NCBI GenBank assembly: GCA_018676675.1
Contig: JABHEG010000357.1
Span: 1 to 57,123 of the forward strand
Length of the DNA stretch: 57,123 bases
Direction: 5' to 3'
Source: Lentisphaerota bacterium
GTDB lineage: Bacteria; Verrucomicrobiota; Lentisphaeria; Oligosphaerales; JABHEG01
Shown: piece after piece, positions 1 to 8,860 of the stretch
Position numbering within the stretch: position 1 is the stretch's first letter
How the letters are laid out: every line of letters starts with the position of its first letter
Notes under the pieces: model-generated
Database searches by the model: none
Seen by the model: the letters and a program-made list of their open reading frames with translations, nothing else
Told to the model about the DNA's origin: nothing
Program-made: the position numbers and the translations under genes

Positions 1-117
1 CCACCAGGGCACGACTGGATCGGTGGCGACGACGACGTGCCATGGTATCCCTGCGAACACAGCGGTGAACAACCCAACCACAAACGCCAGAGAGCCAACC
101 TGTCGAATTGCCTTCAT
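1..117 (-). CDS. 5' end of a secreted protein (partial, runs off left edge)
   Basis: Reading leftwards from an ATG at 115-117, 39 codons stay open to the window edge. The start is MKAIRQVGSLAFVVGLFTAV, a basic n-region followed by a hydrophobic core and a small-residue end (VFAG), which is a typical Sec signal peptide. A purine-rich ribosome binding site (GGAAGAG on the minus strand) lies a few bases upstream. Too little of the mature protein (IPWHVVVATDPVVPWW) is present to name it. The export signal and start are seen directly; the function is unknown. Confidence 0.55.
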   Translation of the reverse strand, partial: MKAIRQVGSLAFVVGLFTAVFAGIPWHVVVATDPVVPWW

Positions 118-375
118 GGTCTCTTCCTTTCTGTGCGAACACGCAGATCACGGGGCTGGCGCTTCGACAGTCCCGTGAATCTGGCTCGTTCTCCCGTCTT
201 TCGTCTTCTGCGCCAACAGCGCCCCGCATAGTCCCCACCACCGCGACCGCGGCCGCAGAGGCTATGCGGCGCCCCTACAGGGCAAGACCAATCTACCTCA
301 CCATACCCAAGGCGTCGCTGCGCTGTGCCCTGGGCTGGTATGCGACCGCGCCTTCAGCGCTCAGAAAACCGGTCA

Positions 376-690
376 TCATCGTCTTCTTTTGAGGAACTGG
401 CCCGCGAGCCGAGGCAACTGAGTCTTGAGCATCTGCGGCCCCAGCTGGCCCATCACGGCCGACAGCTGGGATACCGACTGGAGCATTGCCGGGAGGGAGG
501 CGAGCACCAAATACAGACCCAATACAGACAGGGCGATCACGTGGAGGCCTACCGAATCAATCGATGCGCGGTTGCTGTTGCCGTTTGCGTTCTCGATGTC
601 CCCCAAAAGGGCGGCTGCCATTCTGTCCGCCCTGATGAGGAGAAAGGCTGCGAGCACCGCATCCGGCGAAACCGAGGAGACCCCATCGAC
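376..690 (-). pseudogene. C-terminal remnant of a small membrane protein
   Basis: On the minus strand an open frame ending at 376 carries a hydrophobic, membrane-spanning-like stretch (HVIALSVLGLYLVLASLPA) preceded by VSPDAVLAAFLLIRADR and followed by a basic tail (FLKRRR). It looks like the last transmembrane segment of a small two-helix hypothetical protein. The frame runs on upstream only as the antisense of the transposase tail at 703-972, so the natural 5' part appears to be lost. I infer a truncated gene; an alternative is that the plus-strand frame across the same bases is the real one. Confidence 0.3.
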
Positions 691-702
691 GACGAGGACA
701 CC

Positions 703-972
703 CCATACCGGAAGCTGCGCCGTACGCGATGGGCGGCGTTGAACAAGCGCGTCTACGAAGTCGACCCTCTTCGCTGTCCGAACTGCGGCGGCGAGATGGA
801 AATCATCGCCGTCATCGAGCGCCGGGACCAGCCCGATGTGGTCGAGCGCATCCTCAGGCATCGTGGACTGTGGGACCGCCCCACCTCACGCGCGCCGCCG
901 GCACCCGGACCTACGCAGCTCGACCTCGAGTTGCAGTACGTCGACACCGACGAGTTCCTCATGGCCCTCTGA
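703..972 (+). pseudogene. IS91-family transposase, C-terminal fragment
   Basis: The last ~86 residues of a plus-strand frame match the C-terminal tail common in IS91-like (Y2) transposases: RRTRWAALNKRVYEVDP, a CPNCGGEM knuckle, then a VIE..VVERILRHRGLWDRP stretch, a proline-rich spacer and a short acidic end. The frame extends upstream to 325 but that part does not resemble a transposase and lies opposite the membrane-protein remnant. The catalytic HUH and tyrosine regions are absent, so this is an inactive remnant. Identification rests on recalled family features, not a search. Confidence 0.55.
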
Positions 973-1319
973 GTTCACAAGCCGGAGGGCACGGGGAAGC
1001 TCGCCCCGAAACGCCAGATTTGGCCTGCATTTGCCTCCCGAACGGCTGGACCTGCCCTGACACATTTCTAACCCAGTCCTTTGCTTGATCCGCCAGCCCC
1101 AGCTATCTTCCTCCCCGCAGTCGGAAAGCAAGTTCCTATCAGTATCAGTCGTTCTCCTCACATGCTTTGCACTCTGGCATGGCGCGCATGGGCGCGCCGC
1201 CATCGCCCCAACAGCCTATGGCGGAACAGCTTACGAAAGAAGAATCACCCCGGTGCCCTGTCCCACCATAGTCCCTTCCCAGGACGGCGGCTGATCAGGG
1301 CTCACACGGACAAAACCAC
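973..1319. other. Intergenic stretch upstream of the heme cluster
   Basis: No convincing gene is seen. A 69-codon frame at 1085-1294 (TTG start) has a hydrophobic stretch (FLSVSVVLLTCFALWHG) but no clear ribosome binding site or family features; it could be a decayed secreted protein. Any promoter for the heme cluster should lie here, but I could not identify a convincing -35/-10 pair. Confidence 0.3.
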
Positions 1320-2843
1320 ATGAGTAACCAGACGAACAAAACAGGCAAGGTCTACCTGGTTGGCGCCGGCCCGGGAGACCCGGGGTTGCTCACCCTCAAA
1401 GGGGCCGACTGTCTGCGCCGATGCGACTGCGTTATCTACGACTACCTGGCCAATCCCGTGCTTCTCGACCTCGCACCAGCGGAAGCAGAACGTCTGTATG
1501 TCGGCAAGAAAGCCGGGCGCCACAGCATGCCTCAGGACCAAATATGTGAACGTCTCGTGGCCCGTGGACAGGCGGGGGACACAGTCGTCCGCCTCAAAGG
1601 GGGGGACCCCTTCGTCTTCGGCCGTGGCGGAGAAGAAGCACGGGCACTGGCTGAAGCAGGGGTGCCATTTGAGGTCGTCCCCGGCGTGACAGCTGCCATC
1701 GCAGCCGGCGCCTACGCAGGAATCCCGGTCACAGATCGCACGTGCAACTCCGTGCTCACGCTGGTGACCGGCCACGAGGACCCGACAAAAAGCGAGAGTC
1801 GGATCGATTGGGCATCTCTTGCCCGGGGCGGCGGCACTCTCGCGTTCTACATGGGGGTGGGGCAACTGCCGCGCATCGCGGCAGAACTACGGGAGAACGG
1901 CCGAGCGAGCAACACCCCGGTTGCAGTGATCCGACACGGCACGCTCCCAACCCAGCGAACCTTGACGGGCACCCTTGCGAACATCGCAGACAAGGTCGAG
2001 CAGAACGGACTGAAGCCGCCAGCCATGATCCTGGTTGGTGACGTGGTCGAACTCCGGGAACAGATGGGTTGGTTCGAGTGCCTCCCTCTGTTCGGCAAGA
2101 CCGTTGCCATCACACGGCCTCTCCCCCAGCTGACCTCCATGGAAGCACAGTTGCGCGCCCTGGGCGCTGAGGTCCTGCGTCTGCCCAGCATCGCCATCGC
2201 TCCGCCAACCGATGCCGCGCCGCTCGAGACCGCTCTCCAGGACCTCAACAGCGTGGATTGGGTGCTCTTCACCAGCGGCAATGGCGTCGCGCACGTGTTT
2301 GCTGCGCTCTCACAGCTTGGTCTGGATACACGCGCATTCGGAGGATGCCGTATCGCTGCCATCGGCTCCGCTACAGCTACATCCCTCCGGCAACACGGAC
2401 TCATCCCCGATGTCGTCCCTGAGCAGTTCACTTCGCGGAGCTTGATTCAGACGCTTGTGGATCAGGGACTCGTCCACGGGCAGCGCTTTCTGCTGCCGCG
2501 CGCAGACATCGCACCGGCCGCTCTACCTGAAGCGTTGGCCGAAGCCGGAGCTGCCGAAGTGTCTGAAGTGACAGCCTATCGGACCGTGCCCGGCACCCCC
2601 GAAGAAGCTGTCCTAAGTCGCCTCCGGGAGGGCACGATCGACACCGTCACATTCACCAGTGCATCAACCGCCGCAAACTACGCCGCGCTCTGTCAGGAGC
2701 ACTTGGGCGCCGTCCCGACCCGGCCGGCCCATGTCAGCATTGGTCCCGAAACATCGCGTGCGCTGCGGGAACTTGGGCTCGAAATCGCCGTCGAAGCAAC
2801 AACGCACACGCCAGCGGGAGTGGTGGAGGCATTGGTGGGCTGA
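1320..2843 (+). CDS. cobA-hemD: Uroporphyrinogen-III C-methyltransferase / uroporphyrinogen-III synthase fusion
   Basis: A 507-residue bifunctional cytosolic enzyme. Residues about 10-250 are the SAM-dependent methyltransferase (SUMT): VYLVGAGPGDPGLLTLKG at the N-terminus, RLKGGDPFVFGRGGEE (91-106) and PGVTA (121-125) are its signatures; it methylates uroporphyrinogen III at C2 and C7 to give precorrin-2. Residues about 255-507 are the HemD cyclase (GKTVAITRPLPQ at its start), which closes hydroxymethylbilane to uroporphyrinogen III. The fusion is common in anaerobes and hands its product to the next enzymes of this cluster. The start ATG has only a weak ribosome binding site. It is the first gene of the co-directional heme run; the 72-bp gap to ahbC contains a short GCCAATC-type repeat. 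Confidence 0.95.
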   Translation: MSNQTNKTGKVYLVGAGPGDPGLLTLKGADCLRRCDCVIYDYLANPVLLDLAPAEAERLYVGKKAGRHSMPQDQICERLVARGQAGDTVVRLKGGDPFVFGRGGEEARALAEAGVPFEVVPGVTAAIAAGAYAGIPVTDRTCNSVLTLVTGHEDPTKSESRIDWASLARGGGTLAFYMGVGQLPRIAAELRENGRASNTPVAVIRHGTLPTQRTLTGTLANIADKVEQNGLKPPAMILVGDVVELREQMGWFECLPLFGKTVAITRPLPQLTSMEAQLRALGAEVLRLPSIAIAPPTDAAPLETALQDLNSVDWVLFTSGNGVAHVFAALSQLGLDTRAFGGCRIAAIGSATATSLRQHGLIPDVVPEQFTSRSLIQTLVDQGLVHGQRFLLPRADIAPAALPEALAEAGAAEVSEVTAYRTVPGTPEEAVLSRLREGTIDTVTFTSASTAANYAALCQEHLGAVPTRPAHVSIGPETSRALRELGLEIAVEATTHTPAGVVEALVG

Positions 2844-2915
2844 AGGCGGAAGGCAGTTGCCAATCAGCAGCAGGCAATCGCCAATCGGCAGCTGAACCGT
2901 TACCGGAGACAAGAT

Positions 2916-4097
2916 TTGATCGGCATCTCAAAACTCTACTGCGGCACAGTCGAAGCATCGGATCCGCTGCGCTATGGCCGCCACTCCAAACGCTTGCCGT
3001 CGCATCTGCTGCAGTTCTCAAAGGACAAGCGGCCCGTGGTCGTCTGGAACGTCGGCCAGCGCTGCAACCTGCGCTGTGTGCACTGTTACTCCCATTCACG
3101 CGACTGTGAGTACACCGGCGAGCTGACGCATGAGGAAGGCATCCGGCTCATCGACGATTTGGCCGAGTTCGGTGTTCCCGTGCTGCTCTTCTCGGGCGGC
3201 GAGCCCCTGATGCGTCCGGACATTCTTGAGCTGATCACCTATGCACGCAGCCGAGGACTTCGAGCTGTTGTCTCGACCAACGGGACGCTGATCGACGATG
3301 AGTTGGCCATGAAACTCAAGGATGCCCAACTGTCTTACGTCGGAGTGAGTCTGGATGGTCTGGAAGAGACAAACGATCGCTTCCGCGGCATCCCCGGAGC
3401 GTTCGGACGTGCGCTTTCTGGCATTCGGGCCTGTCAGAGAGCCGGCATCAAAGTGGGGCTGCGGTTCACGATCAACGCCCGCAATCTGGCGGATGTGAAC
3501 GGTATTTTTGACCTGATCCGAGACGAAGGAATCCCGCGCGTGTGCTTTTACCACCTTGTCTACGCCGGCCGAGGCACGCGCATGACCGATGACGACCTCT
3601 CTCACGCACAGACGAGGGACGTCGTCGACCTCCTCATGGATCGTACGCGGGAACTGCACAACTCAGGCCGGCCTATCGAGGTGCTCACTGTAGACAACCA
3701 CTGCGATGGTCCCTACCTCTATGTGCGCCTGCTGAAAGAAGACCCGGAACGCGCAGCTGATGTCCTGAAGCTGCTGAAGATGAATGGTGGGAACAGTACG
3801 GGACTCGGTATTGGTTGCGTAAGCTGGGACGGGGCTGTGCACTTTGACCAGTTCTGGCGTCACTACTCCCCGGGAAACGTACGCGACAAGCCGTTCAGCC
3901 AAATATGGACCGGCACAGACGACGAGCTGCTCAACCAGCTCCGCGAACGGAAGACACACTTGAAGGGGCGTTGCGCGGCGTGCAAATGGCTCACGGTCTG
4001 CAACGGCAATTTCCGAGTCCGTGCCGAGGCGGTTACCGGGGATGTCTGGGCATGCGATCCTGCCTGCTATCTGACGGATGAGGAGATCGGTCTATGA
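2916..4097 (+). CDS. ahbC: 12,18-didecarboxysiroheme deacetylase (radical SAM), AhbC
   Basis: A 393-residue radical SAM enzyme of the alternative heme pathway that removes the two acetate side chains of 12,18-didecarboxysiroheme to give Fe-coproporphyrin III. The N-terminus MIGISKLYCGTVEASDPLRY is characteristic of AhbC and fixes a TTG start preceded by CGGAGAC. The 4Fe-4S/SAM motif CxxxCxxC is Cys50-Cys54-Cys57 (QRCNLRCVHCYSH), followed by the GGEP motif. A C-terminal SPASM-like region (GRCAACKWLTVCNGN and WACDPACYL) provides ligands for an auxiliary iron-sulfur cluster. Its stop overlaps the hemB start by 4 bp (ATGA), implying translational coupling. Confidence 0.92.
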   Translation: MIGISKLYCGTVEASDPLRYGRHSKRLPSHLLQFSKDKRPVVVWNVGQRCNLRCVHCYSHSRDCEYTGELTHEEGIRLIDDLAEFGVPVLLFSGGEPLMRPDILELITYARSRGLRAVVSTNGTLIDDELAMKLKDAQLSYVGVSLDGLEETNDRFRGIPGAFGRALSGIRACQRAGIKVGLRFTINARNLADVNGIFDLIRDEGIPRVCFYHLVYAGRGTRMTDDDLSHAQTRDVVDLLMDRTRELHNSGRPIEVLTVDNHCDGPYLYVRLLKEDPERAADVLKLLKMNGGNSTGLGIGCVSWDGAVHFDQFWRHYSPGNVRDKPFSQIWTGTDDELLNQLRERKTHLKGRCAACKWLTVCNGNFRVRAEAVTGDVWACDPACYLTDEEIGL

Positions 4098-5083
4098 GTT
4101 TCCCCGTAACGCGCATGCGGCGGCTGCGCCAGTCCTCCGCACTTCGAGAGATGCTCGCGGAGACTGCCCTCAGTGCGAACGATTTCATCATGCCGCTGTT
4201 CGTCCGCCCCGGGAAAGGTGTCCGCAACCCGATTTCGTCCATGCCCGGCAACTACCAGATGTCGATTGATGTGCTGGTCGAAGCCTGTGAGGAGCTGCTT
4301 GCGGCTGGCGTGCGCATGGTCATTCTCTTCGGGATTCCGGAACACAAAGACGCAGTCGGTTCCGAGGGCTATGCCGACGACGGAATCATCCAGTGCGCCG
4401 TCCGCGCCCTGCGCGAGAACGTTCCCGAGATGCTTGTCTGCACCGACGTATGCCTTTGTGAATACACGGACCACGGACACTGCGGCGTGATCCGAGACGG
4501 GCGGGTGGACAACGATCCGACCCTGGATCTCCTGACCGAGATGTCCTTGTCACACGCCCGAGCCGGCGCTCACGTCGTCGCTCCCAGCGACATGATGGAC
4601 GGGCGGATCGGTGCAGTCCGTAATGCCCTGGACGCCGACGGCTTCGATCAGACGGTGATCATGGCCTACTCCGCAAAATACGCCTCCTCTTTCTACGGCC
4701 CCTTCCGGGATGCAGCAGAGTCTCCCCCGCAGTTTGGGGATCGGCGTGCCTACCAGATGGACTTCCGCAATGCCCGTGAGGCAGGCCGTGAGATCGCATT
4801 GGACATCGCTGAGGGAGCCGACATCGTCATGGTGAAGCCGGCCCTGCCGTATCTCGACATCATCCGCACGGTTCGCGACAGCGTCTCTCTCCCTGTCGCG
4901 GCCTATAGCGTCAGCGGCGAATTCGCCATGGTCAAAGCCGCGGCAGCGAACGGTTGGCTTGACGAGCGCCGGGTCGCCCTTGAGATGCTCTACAGCATCA
5001 AACGGGCCGGGGCCGATCTCATTCTCACCTACTGGGCCTGCGATGCAGCTCGGTGGCTGAAGGAGGACGGTGCATGCCTGTGA
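4094..5083 (+). CDS. hemB: Porphobilinogen synthase (5-aminolevulinate dehydratase)
   Basis: A 329-residue protein of normal HemB length that condenses two 5-aminolevulinates to porphobilinogen. The catalytic lysines are visible at Lys195 (MAYSAKYASSFYGPF) and Lys248 (MVKPALPYLD). The metal site contains Cys120, Cys122 and Cys130 (CLCEYTDHGHC), indicating a zinc-dependent enzyme rather than the magnesium/aspartate type. It overlaps ahbC by 4 bp and ahbD by 10 bp, so three genes are tightly packed. Placement between two radical SAM genes supports dedication to heme synthesis. Confidence 0.97.
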   Translation: MSFPVTRMRRLRQSSALREMLAETALSANDFIMPLFVRPGKGVRNPISSMPGNYQMSIDVLVEACEELLAAGVRMVILFGIPEHKDAVGSEGYADDGIIQCAVRALRENVPEMLVCTDVCLCEYTDHGHCGVIRDGRVDNDPTLDLLTEMSLSHARAGAHVVAPSDMMDGRIGAVRNALDADGFDQTVIMAYSAKYASSFYGPFRDAAESPPQFGDRRAYQMDFRNAREAGREIALDIAEGADIVMVKPALPYLDIIRTVRDSVSLPVAAYSVSGEFAMVKAAAANGWLDERRVALEMLYSIKRAGADLILTYWACDAARWLKEDGACL

Positions 5084-6183
5084 CCTCCCCCCCTCCCCCA
5101 TTGCGACTGGTTTTCTGGGAACTCACGGCGCGCTGCAACCTCAAGTGCCAGCACTGCCGCGCCGAAGCTCAAGACGACTACGCTGAAGGCGAGCTTAGCA
5201 CCGAAGAGGTCCTCGCCGCGGCCGATGCCATCCGCGCTGCAGGCGACCCCATTGTGATCCTGACCGGGGGTGAGCCCCTGGTGCGACATGACATCTTCAC
5301 GATCGCCGAGCATTGTGTCGACCGTTTCTCACGCGTGGCCTTGGCCACCAATGGCACGCAGGTCGATGCAGCCATGGCCAGACGCATCGCCGATGTCGGC
5401 ATCAAACGGGTCAGCATCAGTCTGGACGGGGCCCAACCCGCTGTACACGATGCGTTCCGGGGCCAGCTTGGATGTCACCAAGCCGCAATGTCCGGCATTG
5501 ATGCCCTGCGTACGGCCAACGTTCCTCTGCAAATCAATACGACCGTCACACGTGACAACGAAAACGAGCTTCCGTCGCTGCTCCAACTGGCTTTGGACCT
5601 GAAGGTGAGTGCCTTCCATCTCTTCATGCTCGTGCCGGTCGGATGCGGAGCGGAGATCAGCGATGACAAACGGCTCACTCCGGAACGTTTCGAGGAAGTG
5701 CTGGTCTGGCTGGCCCACAAGACACAGGAACTCCAGGGCCGCCTTCAGATCAAAGCCACGTGCGCCCCGCAGTACTACCGCATTATCCACGAAATGGGGC
5801 TGAAGCCGACTGCCCCCCCTCCCGGGCATGGGCACGGTGGAGGGCGCCCCGGCGGGCACGGGATGAATGCCCACACGCGAGGCTGCCTTGCAGGATCGTC
5901 CGTCTGCTTTATCTCGCGCACCGGTGACATACAGCCATGTGGCTACCTGCCCGTGAGCGCCGGGAACATCCGTACGAGAGCGTTCGAAGACATCTGGTCT
6001 GGGAGCGAGCTGTTCCAGCAGCTCCGAGACCCGACGTCATTGAAGGGCAAGTGTGGGGCCTGCGGATACCGTGTCCTCTGCCAGGGCTGTCGAGCTCGCG
6101 CCTATGCCGAAACCGGTGATGCTTTTGCGGAGGAACCAGACTGCCCGTACAACCCACTGGAGAGCGGCGGTCCTCCGCCGTAG
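5074..6183 (+). CDS. ahbD: Heme synthase (radical SAM), AhbD
   Basis: A 369-residue radical SAM enzyme that oxidatively decarboxylates the two propionates of Fe-coproporphyrin III to vinyl groups, giving heme b. From the ATG at 5074 the cluster motif is Cys21-Cys25-Cys28 (ARCNLKCQHCRAE), followed by ILTGGEPL. The C-terminus carries SPASM-type cysteines (GCLAGSS, IQPCGYLP, GKCGACGYRVLCQGC). An upstream GTG at 5053 is possible, but AGGAGG at 5061-5066 points to the ATG at 5074, which overlaps the hemB stop. A proline/glycine/histidine-rich insert around 5810-5865 (PPGHGHGGGRPGGHG) may be a metal-binding loop or linker. A 12,18-deacetylase role is less likely because AhbC is present. Confidence 0.9.
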   Translation: MPVTSPPPPLRLVFWELTARCNLKCQHCRAEAQDDYAEGELSTEEVLAAADAIRAAGDPIVILTGGEPLVRHDIFTIAEHCVDRFSRVALATNGTQVDAAMARRIADVGIKRVSISLDGAQPAVHDAFRGQLGCHQAAMSGIDALRTANVPLQINTTVTRDNENELPSLLQLALDLKVSAFHLFMLVPVGCGAEISDDKRLTPERFEEVLVWLAHKTQELQGRLQIKATCAPQYYRIIHEMGLKPTAPPPGHGHGGGRPGGHGMNAHTRGCLAGSSVCFISRTGDIQPCGYLPVSAGNIRTRAFEDIWSGSELFQQLRDPTSLKGKCGACGYRVLCQGCRARAYAETGDAFAEEPDCPYNPLESGGPPP

Positions 6184-6191
6184 ACACACGC

Positions 6192-7256
6192 ATGCCAAGC
6201 AACAGGACACGGCACCCACAGGACGCAGCAGACATGACTGCTCTCGAGCGTGCTGTCCTCACCCGAATCCAAGGCGATTTTCCCCTTGTCTCGCGCCCCT
6301 ACGACGTTCTCGCGGATGCTCTGAAGGCATCCGACGACGAGATCAGGAAAGCCATTGACGCCTGCCGCGATACAGAGGTCATCCGTCGCATCGGGGGATC
6401 CTTCTCCGCAGCACACCTGGGATACGTCAGTGCACTCATCGCCGCTCGGGTCGAGCCACTGAAGATCGCCGCGGTCGCCCGGCACGCCGCTCAGTTCGAG
6501 GAAGTCACGCATGACTACGAACGTGACGACACGTTCAATCTCTGGTTCACCGTCGTGGCCGAGACCACCGACCTAATGACAGACATCACCGATTCTGTGC
6601 GCGCCCAATCCGGCGTCCACAGCCTGCATGTGCTCCCGGCGCTCCAGACCTTCAAGCTGCGCGTTCGGTTCGACATGATGTCCGCTGAAGGCGAGGCGAT
6701 CGGACCCGCTCGAGACACCGTCGACACGTCCGGGACAACGGCTTCCCCGGACTCTCCGGCTTCGTGCAATGCGAGCGTGTTGGATGACACTGACCGGCGG
6801 CTGATCGCCCGGTGTTGCGATGATATTTCCGCAAGCAGGACACCCTTTGCGGACCTCGCACGAGACGTCGGGATAGATGAGTCTGCTGCGCTTGCCAGGC
6901 TGCGGCGTTACCGGGGTGTAGGGATCATGCGCCGGTTCGGGGCGATGGTGCGGCATCAGCGAGCCGGCTTTACCGCCAACGCGATGGGCGTGTGGAGTGT
7001 CCCGCCGCCGGACGCCACGAGGGTCGGAGCTGTCCTGGCCGGGAGTCGGGCTGTATCCCACTGCTATGAACGGCCGCGTTTTGCTGACTGGCCTTACAAT
7101 CTCTACAGTATGATCCATGGCCATTCGGTTGCAGACTGCCGCGCCGTACACGACGACCTGATGGTGCGGGCGGGGATCACCGAGTCCCGTCTTCTTTTCA
7201 CCGATCGCGAATTCAAGAAATCGAGTGTCCGTTACTTTGCGGAACACCGCCCCTAG
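6192..7256 (+). CDS. ahbA-ahbB: Siroheme decarboxylase, AhbA-AhbB fusion
   Basis: A 354-residue protein with two Lrp/AsnC-type halves that together decarboxylate siroheme at C12 and C18 to didecarboxysiroheme. The N-terminal half (about 15-165) is AhbA-like: winged helix (TALERAVLTRIQGDFPL), then VIRRIGGSFSAAHLGY and VTHDYERDDTFNLWFT. A low-complexity linker (about 170-195, rich in Thr, Ser, Pro and Asp) joins it to the AhbB-like half: DRRLIARC, RRFGAMVRHQRAGFTANAMG, VSHCYERPRFADWPYNLY and DREFKKSSVRYF. AhbA and AhbB usually come from separate genes and form a heterodimer; here they are one chain. A start at the second ATG (6234) is possible. It lies 8 bp after ahbD and 12 bp before hemL. Confidence 0.9.
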   Translation: MPSNRTRHPQDAADMTALERAVLTRIQGDFPLVSRPYDVLADALKASDDEIRKAIDACRDTEVIRRIGGSFSAAHLGYVSALIAARVEPLKIAAVARHAAQFEEVTHDYERDDTFNLWFTVVAETTDLMTDITDSVRAQSGVHSLHVLPALQTFKLRVRFDMMSAEGEAIGPARDTVDTSGTTASPDSPASCNASVLDDTDRRLIARCCDDISASRTPFADLARDVGIDESAALARLRRYRGVGIMRRFGAMVRHQRAGFTANAMGVWSVPPPDATRVGAVLAGSRAVSHCYERPRFADWPYNLYSMIHGHSVADCRAVHDDLMVRAGITESRLLFTDREFKKSSVRYFAEHRP

Positions 7257-7268
7257 GCAGACAGGAAT

Positions 7269-8588
7269 ATGATCATGCACAACCCGGGTCAGGAATCAGC
7301 CCGCCTCTGGAGTGACGCTCAGCGAATGATCCCGGGAGGCGTGAACAGCCCGGTTCGGGCATTTGGGGGCGTTGGCGGTCAACCGCCGTTCATCGACCAT
7401 GGTTCCGGCTGTCGTGTCCACAGCATCGACGGCAAAGCCTACATCGATTACGTCATGTCGTGGGGACCACTGATCCTCGGGCATGCTCACCCCAAGGTAG
7501 TCGAAGCGGTCACCGAAGCAGCGACGAAGGGCACGAGTTTCGGCATGCCGACTCCCGGAGAGAATCGCCTTGCCGAGCTCATTCAAGCCTGCTTCCCCAG
7601 CCTCGACAAAGTCCGGCTTGTCAACTCGGGAACGGAAGCAGCAATGAGTGCCATCCGACTGGCTCGGGGGGCCACTGGGCGAGATCTCATCCTCAAGTTC
7701 GAAGGGTGTTACCATGGCCACTTCGATGGCCTTCTCGCGGCGGCGGGCTCAGGCCTCGCCACATTCGCCATCCCTGCCGCAGAGGGGGTACCCGCTGCGT
7801 ACACCTCGAAGACGATCGTCATCCCCTTCGGAGACCTTGCCGCGGTGGAACAGGCATTCGAGGAACATGGTGACGACATTGCGGGGCTCATCCTTGAGCC
7901 TATCGGGGGCAACATGGGCGTCGTGCCACCCCGGGAAGGCTTCCTGGCGTCCCTTCGTGACATCACCCATCGCAACGGCTCCCTGCTGATCTTCGACGAG
8001 GTCATCACCGGGTTCCGCGTGGGTCTCGGAGGAGCGCAGGAGCTCTACGGGGTGACACCGGACCTGACCGTCCTTGGGAAAATCATCGGCGGCGGGCTCC
8101 CGTGTGCAGCCTATGGAGGAACTGCCGCCGTGATGGACTGCCTCGCCCCCCTTGGGGGAGTCTACCAGGCCGGCACGCTGAGCGGGAACCCCTTGGCTGT
8201 GGCAGCCGGGACGGCCATGCTTGAAATTCTCCGTGACGCCCCCCCTTACGAGCATCTCAACACCGTAGCCGCGTCCCTCGCCGACGGGCTTCGAGAAGCC
8301 GCCACCGAAGCCGGCGTCTCCGTGCAACAAAATCGCGTGGGATCGATGCAGACGCTCTTCTTCACGGAAAGCCCGGTGACAGACTACGCGTCAGCAAAGA
8401 CTGCGGATACTGACATGTACGGACGGTTCTTCCACGGAATGCTGGATCGCGGCGTGCACTTCGCACCGTCTCAGTTCGAAGCATGCTTCGTCTCGACCGC
8501 CCACAGTGCGGAGGCCATCGCCCAGACCGTTGAGGCCGCTCGAGACGTAATGAAGACACTGGCCCAGAATGGCGCTAGGATAAGGTAA
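7269..8588 (+). CDS. hemL: Glutamate-1-semialdehyde 2,1-aminomutase
   Basis: A 439-residue PLP-dependent class III aminotransferase that converts glutamate-1-semialdehyde to 5-aminolevulinate. Visible features are the N-terminal MIPGGVNSPVRAFGGVGG, the substrate/PLP region LVNSGTEAAMSAIRLARG, the FDEVITGFR aspartate motif and the PLP lysine Lys271 in LGKIIGGGLPCAAYGG. Length is normal. It shows that this organism uses the C5 route from glutamyl-tRNA, although the partner reductase hemA is not in the window. It follows ahbAB by 12 bp. Confidence 0.97.
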   Translation: MIMHNPGQESARLWSDAQRMIPGGVNSPVRAFGGVGGQPPFIDHGSGCRVHSIDGKAYIDYVMSWGPLILGHAHPKVVEAVTEAATKGTSFGMPTPGENRLAELIQACFPSLDKVRLVNSGTEAAMSAIRLARGATGRDLILKFEGCYHGHFDGLLAAAGSGLATFAIPAAEGVPAAYTSKTIVIPFGDLAAVEQAFEEHGDDIAGLILEPIGGNMGVVPPREGFLASLRDITHRNGSLLIFDEVITGFRVGLGGAQELYGVTPDLTVLGKIIGGGLPCAAYGGTAAVMDCLAPLGGVYQAGTLSGNPLAVAAGTAMLEILRDAPPYEHLNTVAASLADGLREAATEAGVSVQQNRVGSMQTLFFTESPVTDYASAKTADTDMYGRFFHGMLDRGVHFAPSQFEACFVSTAHSAEAIAQTVEAARDVMKTLAQNGARIR

Positions 8589-8640
8589 GTAGAGCCAATC
8601 CAGGGAAAGGTCGCCGGATGGCACCGCCTCCCACATTGAG

Positions 8641-8844
8641 CTCAAACACGAGCAACGTGGGAGGAGCCGCTGTGCTCCGATTGACCTTCTCTTGGTGCCA
8701 CTCAGCACTGGCATAGCTGGAAACCGTCAGCCACACACATAAGGCTCAGATACGAGCAACGTGGGAGGAGCCGCTGTGCTCCGATTGACCTCCTCCTGGT
8801 GCCACTGAGCACCGGCACAGCTGGGAACCGTCAGCCACACACAA
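8641..8844. repeat. Two tandem ~100-bp intergenic repeats (104-bp period)
   Basis: 8641-8740 and 8745-8844 are near-identical copies beginning CTCA-A/G-A-C/T-ACGAGCAACG, continuing through GTGGGAGGAGCCGCTGTGCT and ending AACCGTCAGCCACACACA. The GTGGGAGG core recurs, in either orientation, at about 8622-8633, 25218-25225 and 33854-33861, so this belongs to a dispersed intergenic family. No open frame of note crosses it. It separates hemL from sirC. Confidence 0.8.
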
Positions 8845-8860
8845 TCGTGAGGCACCTAAC

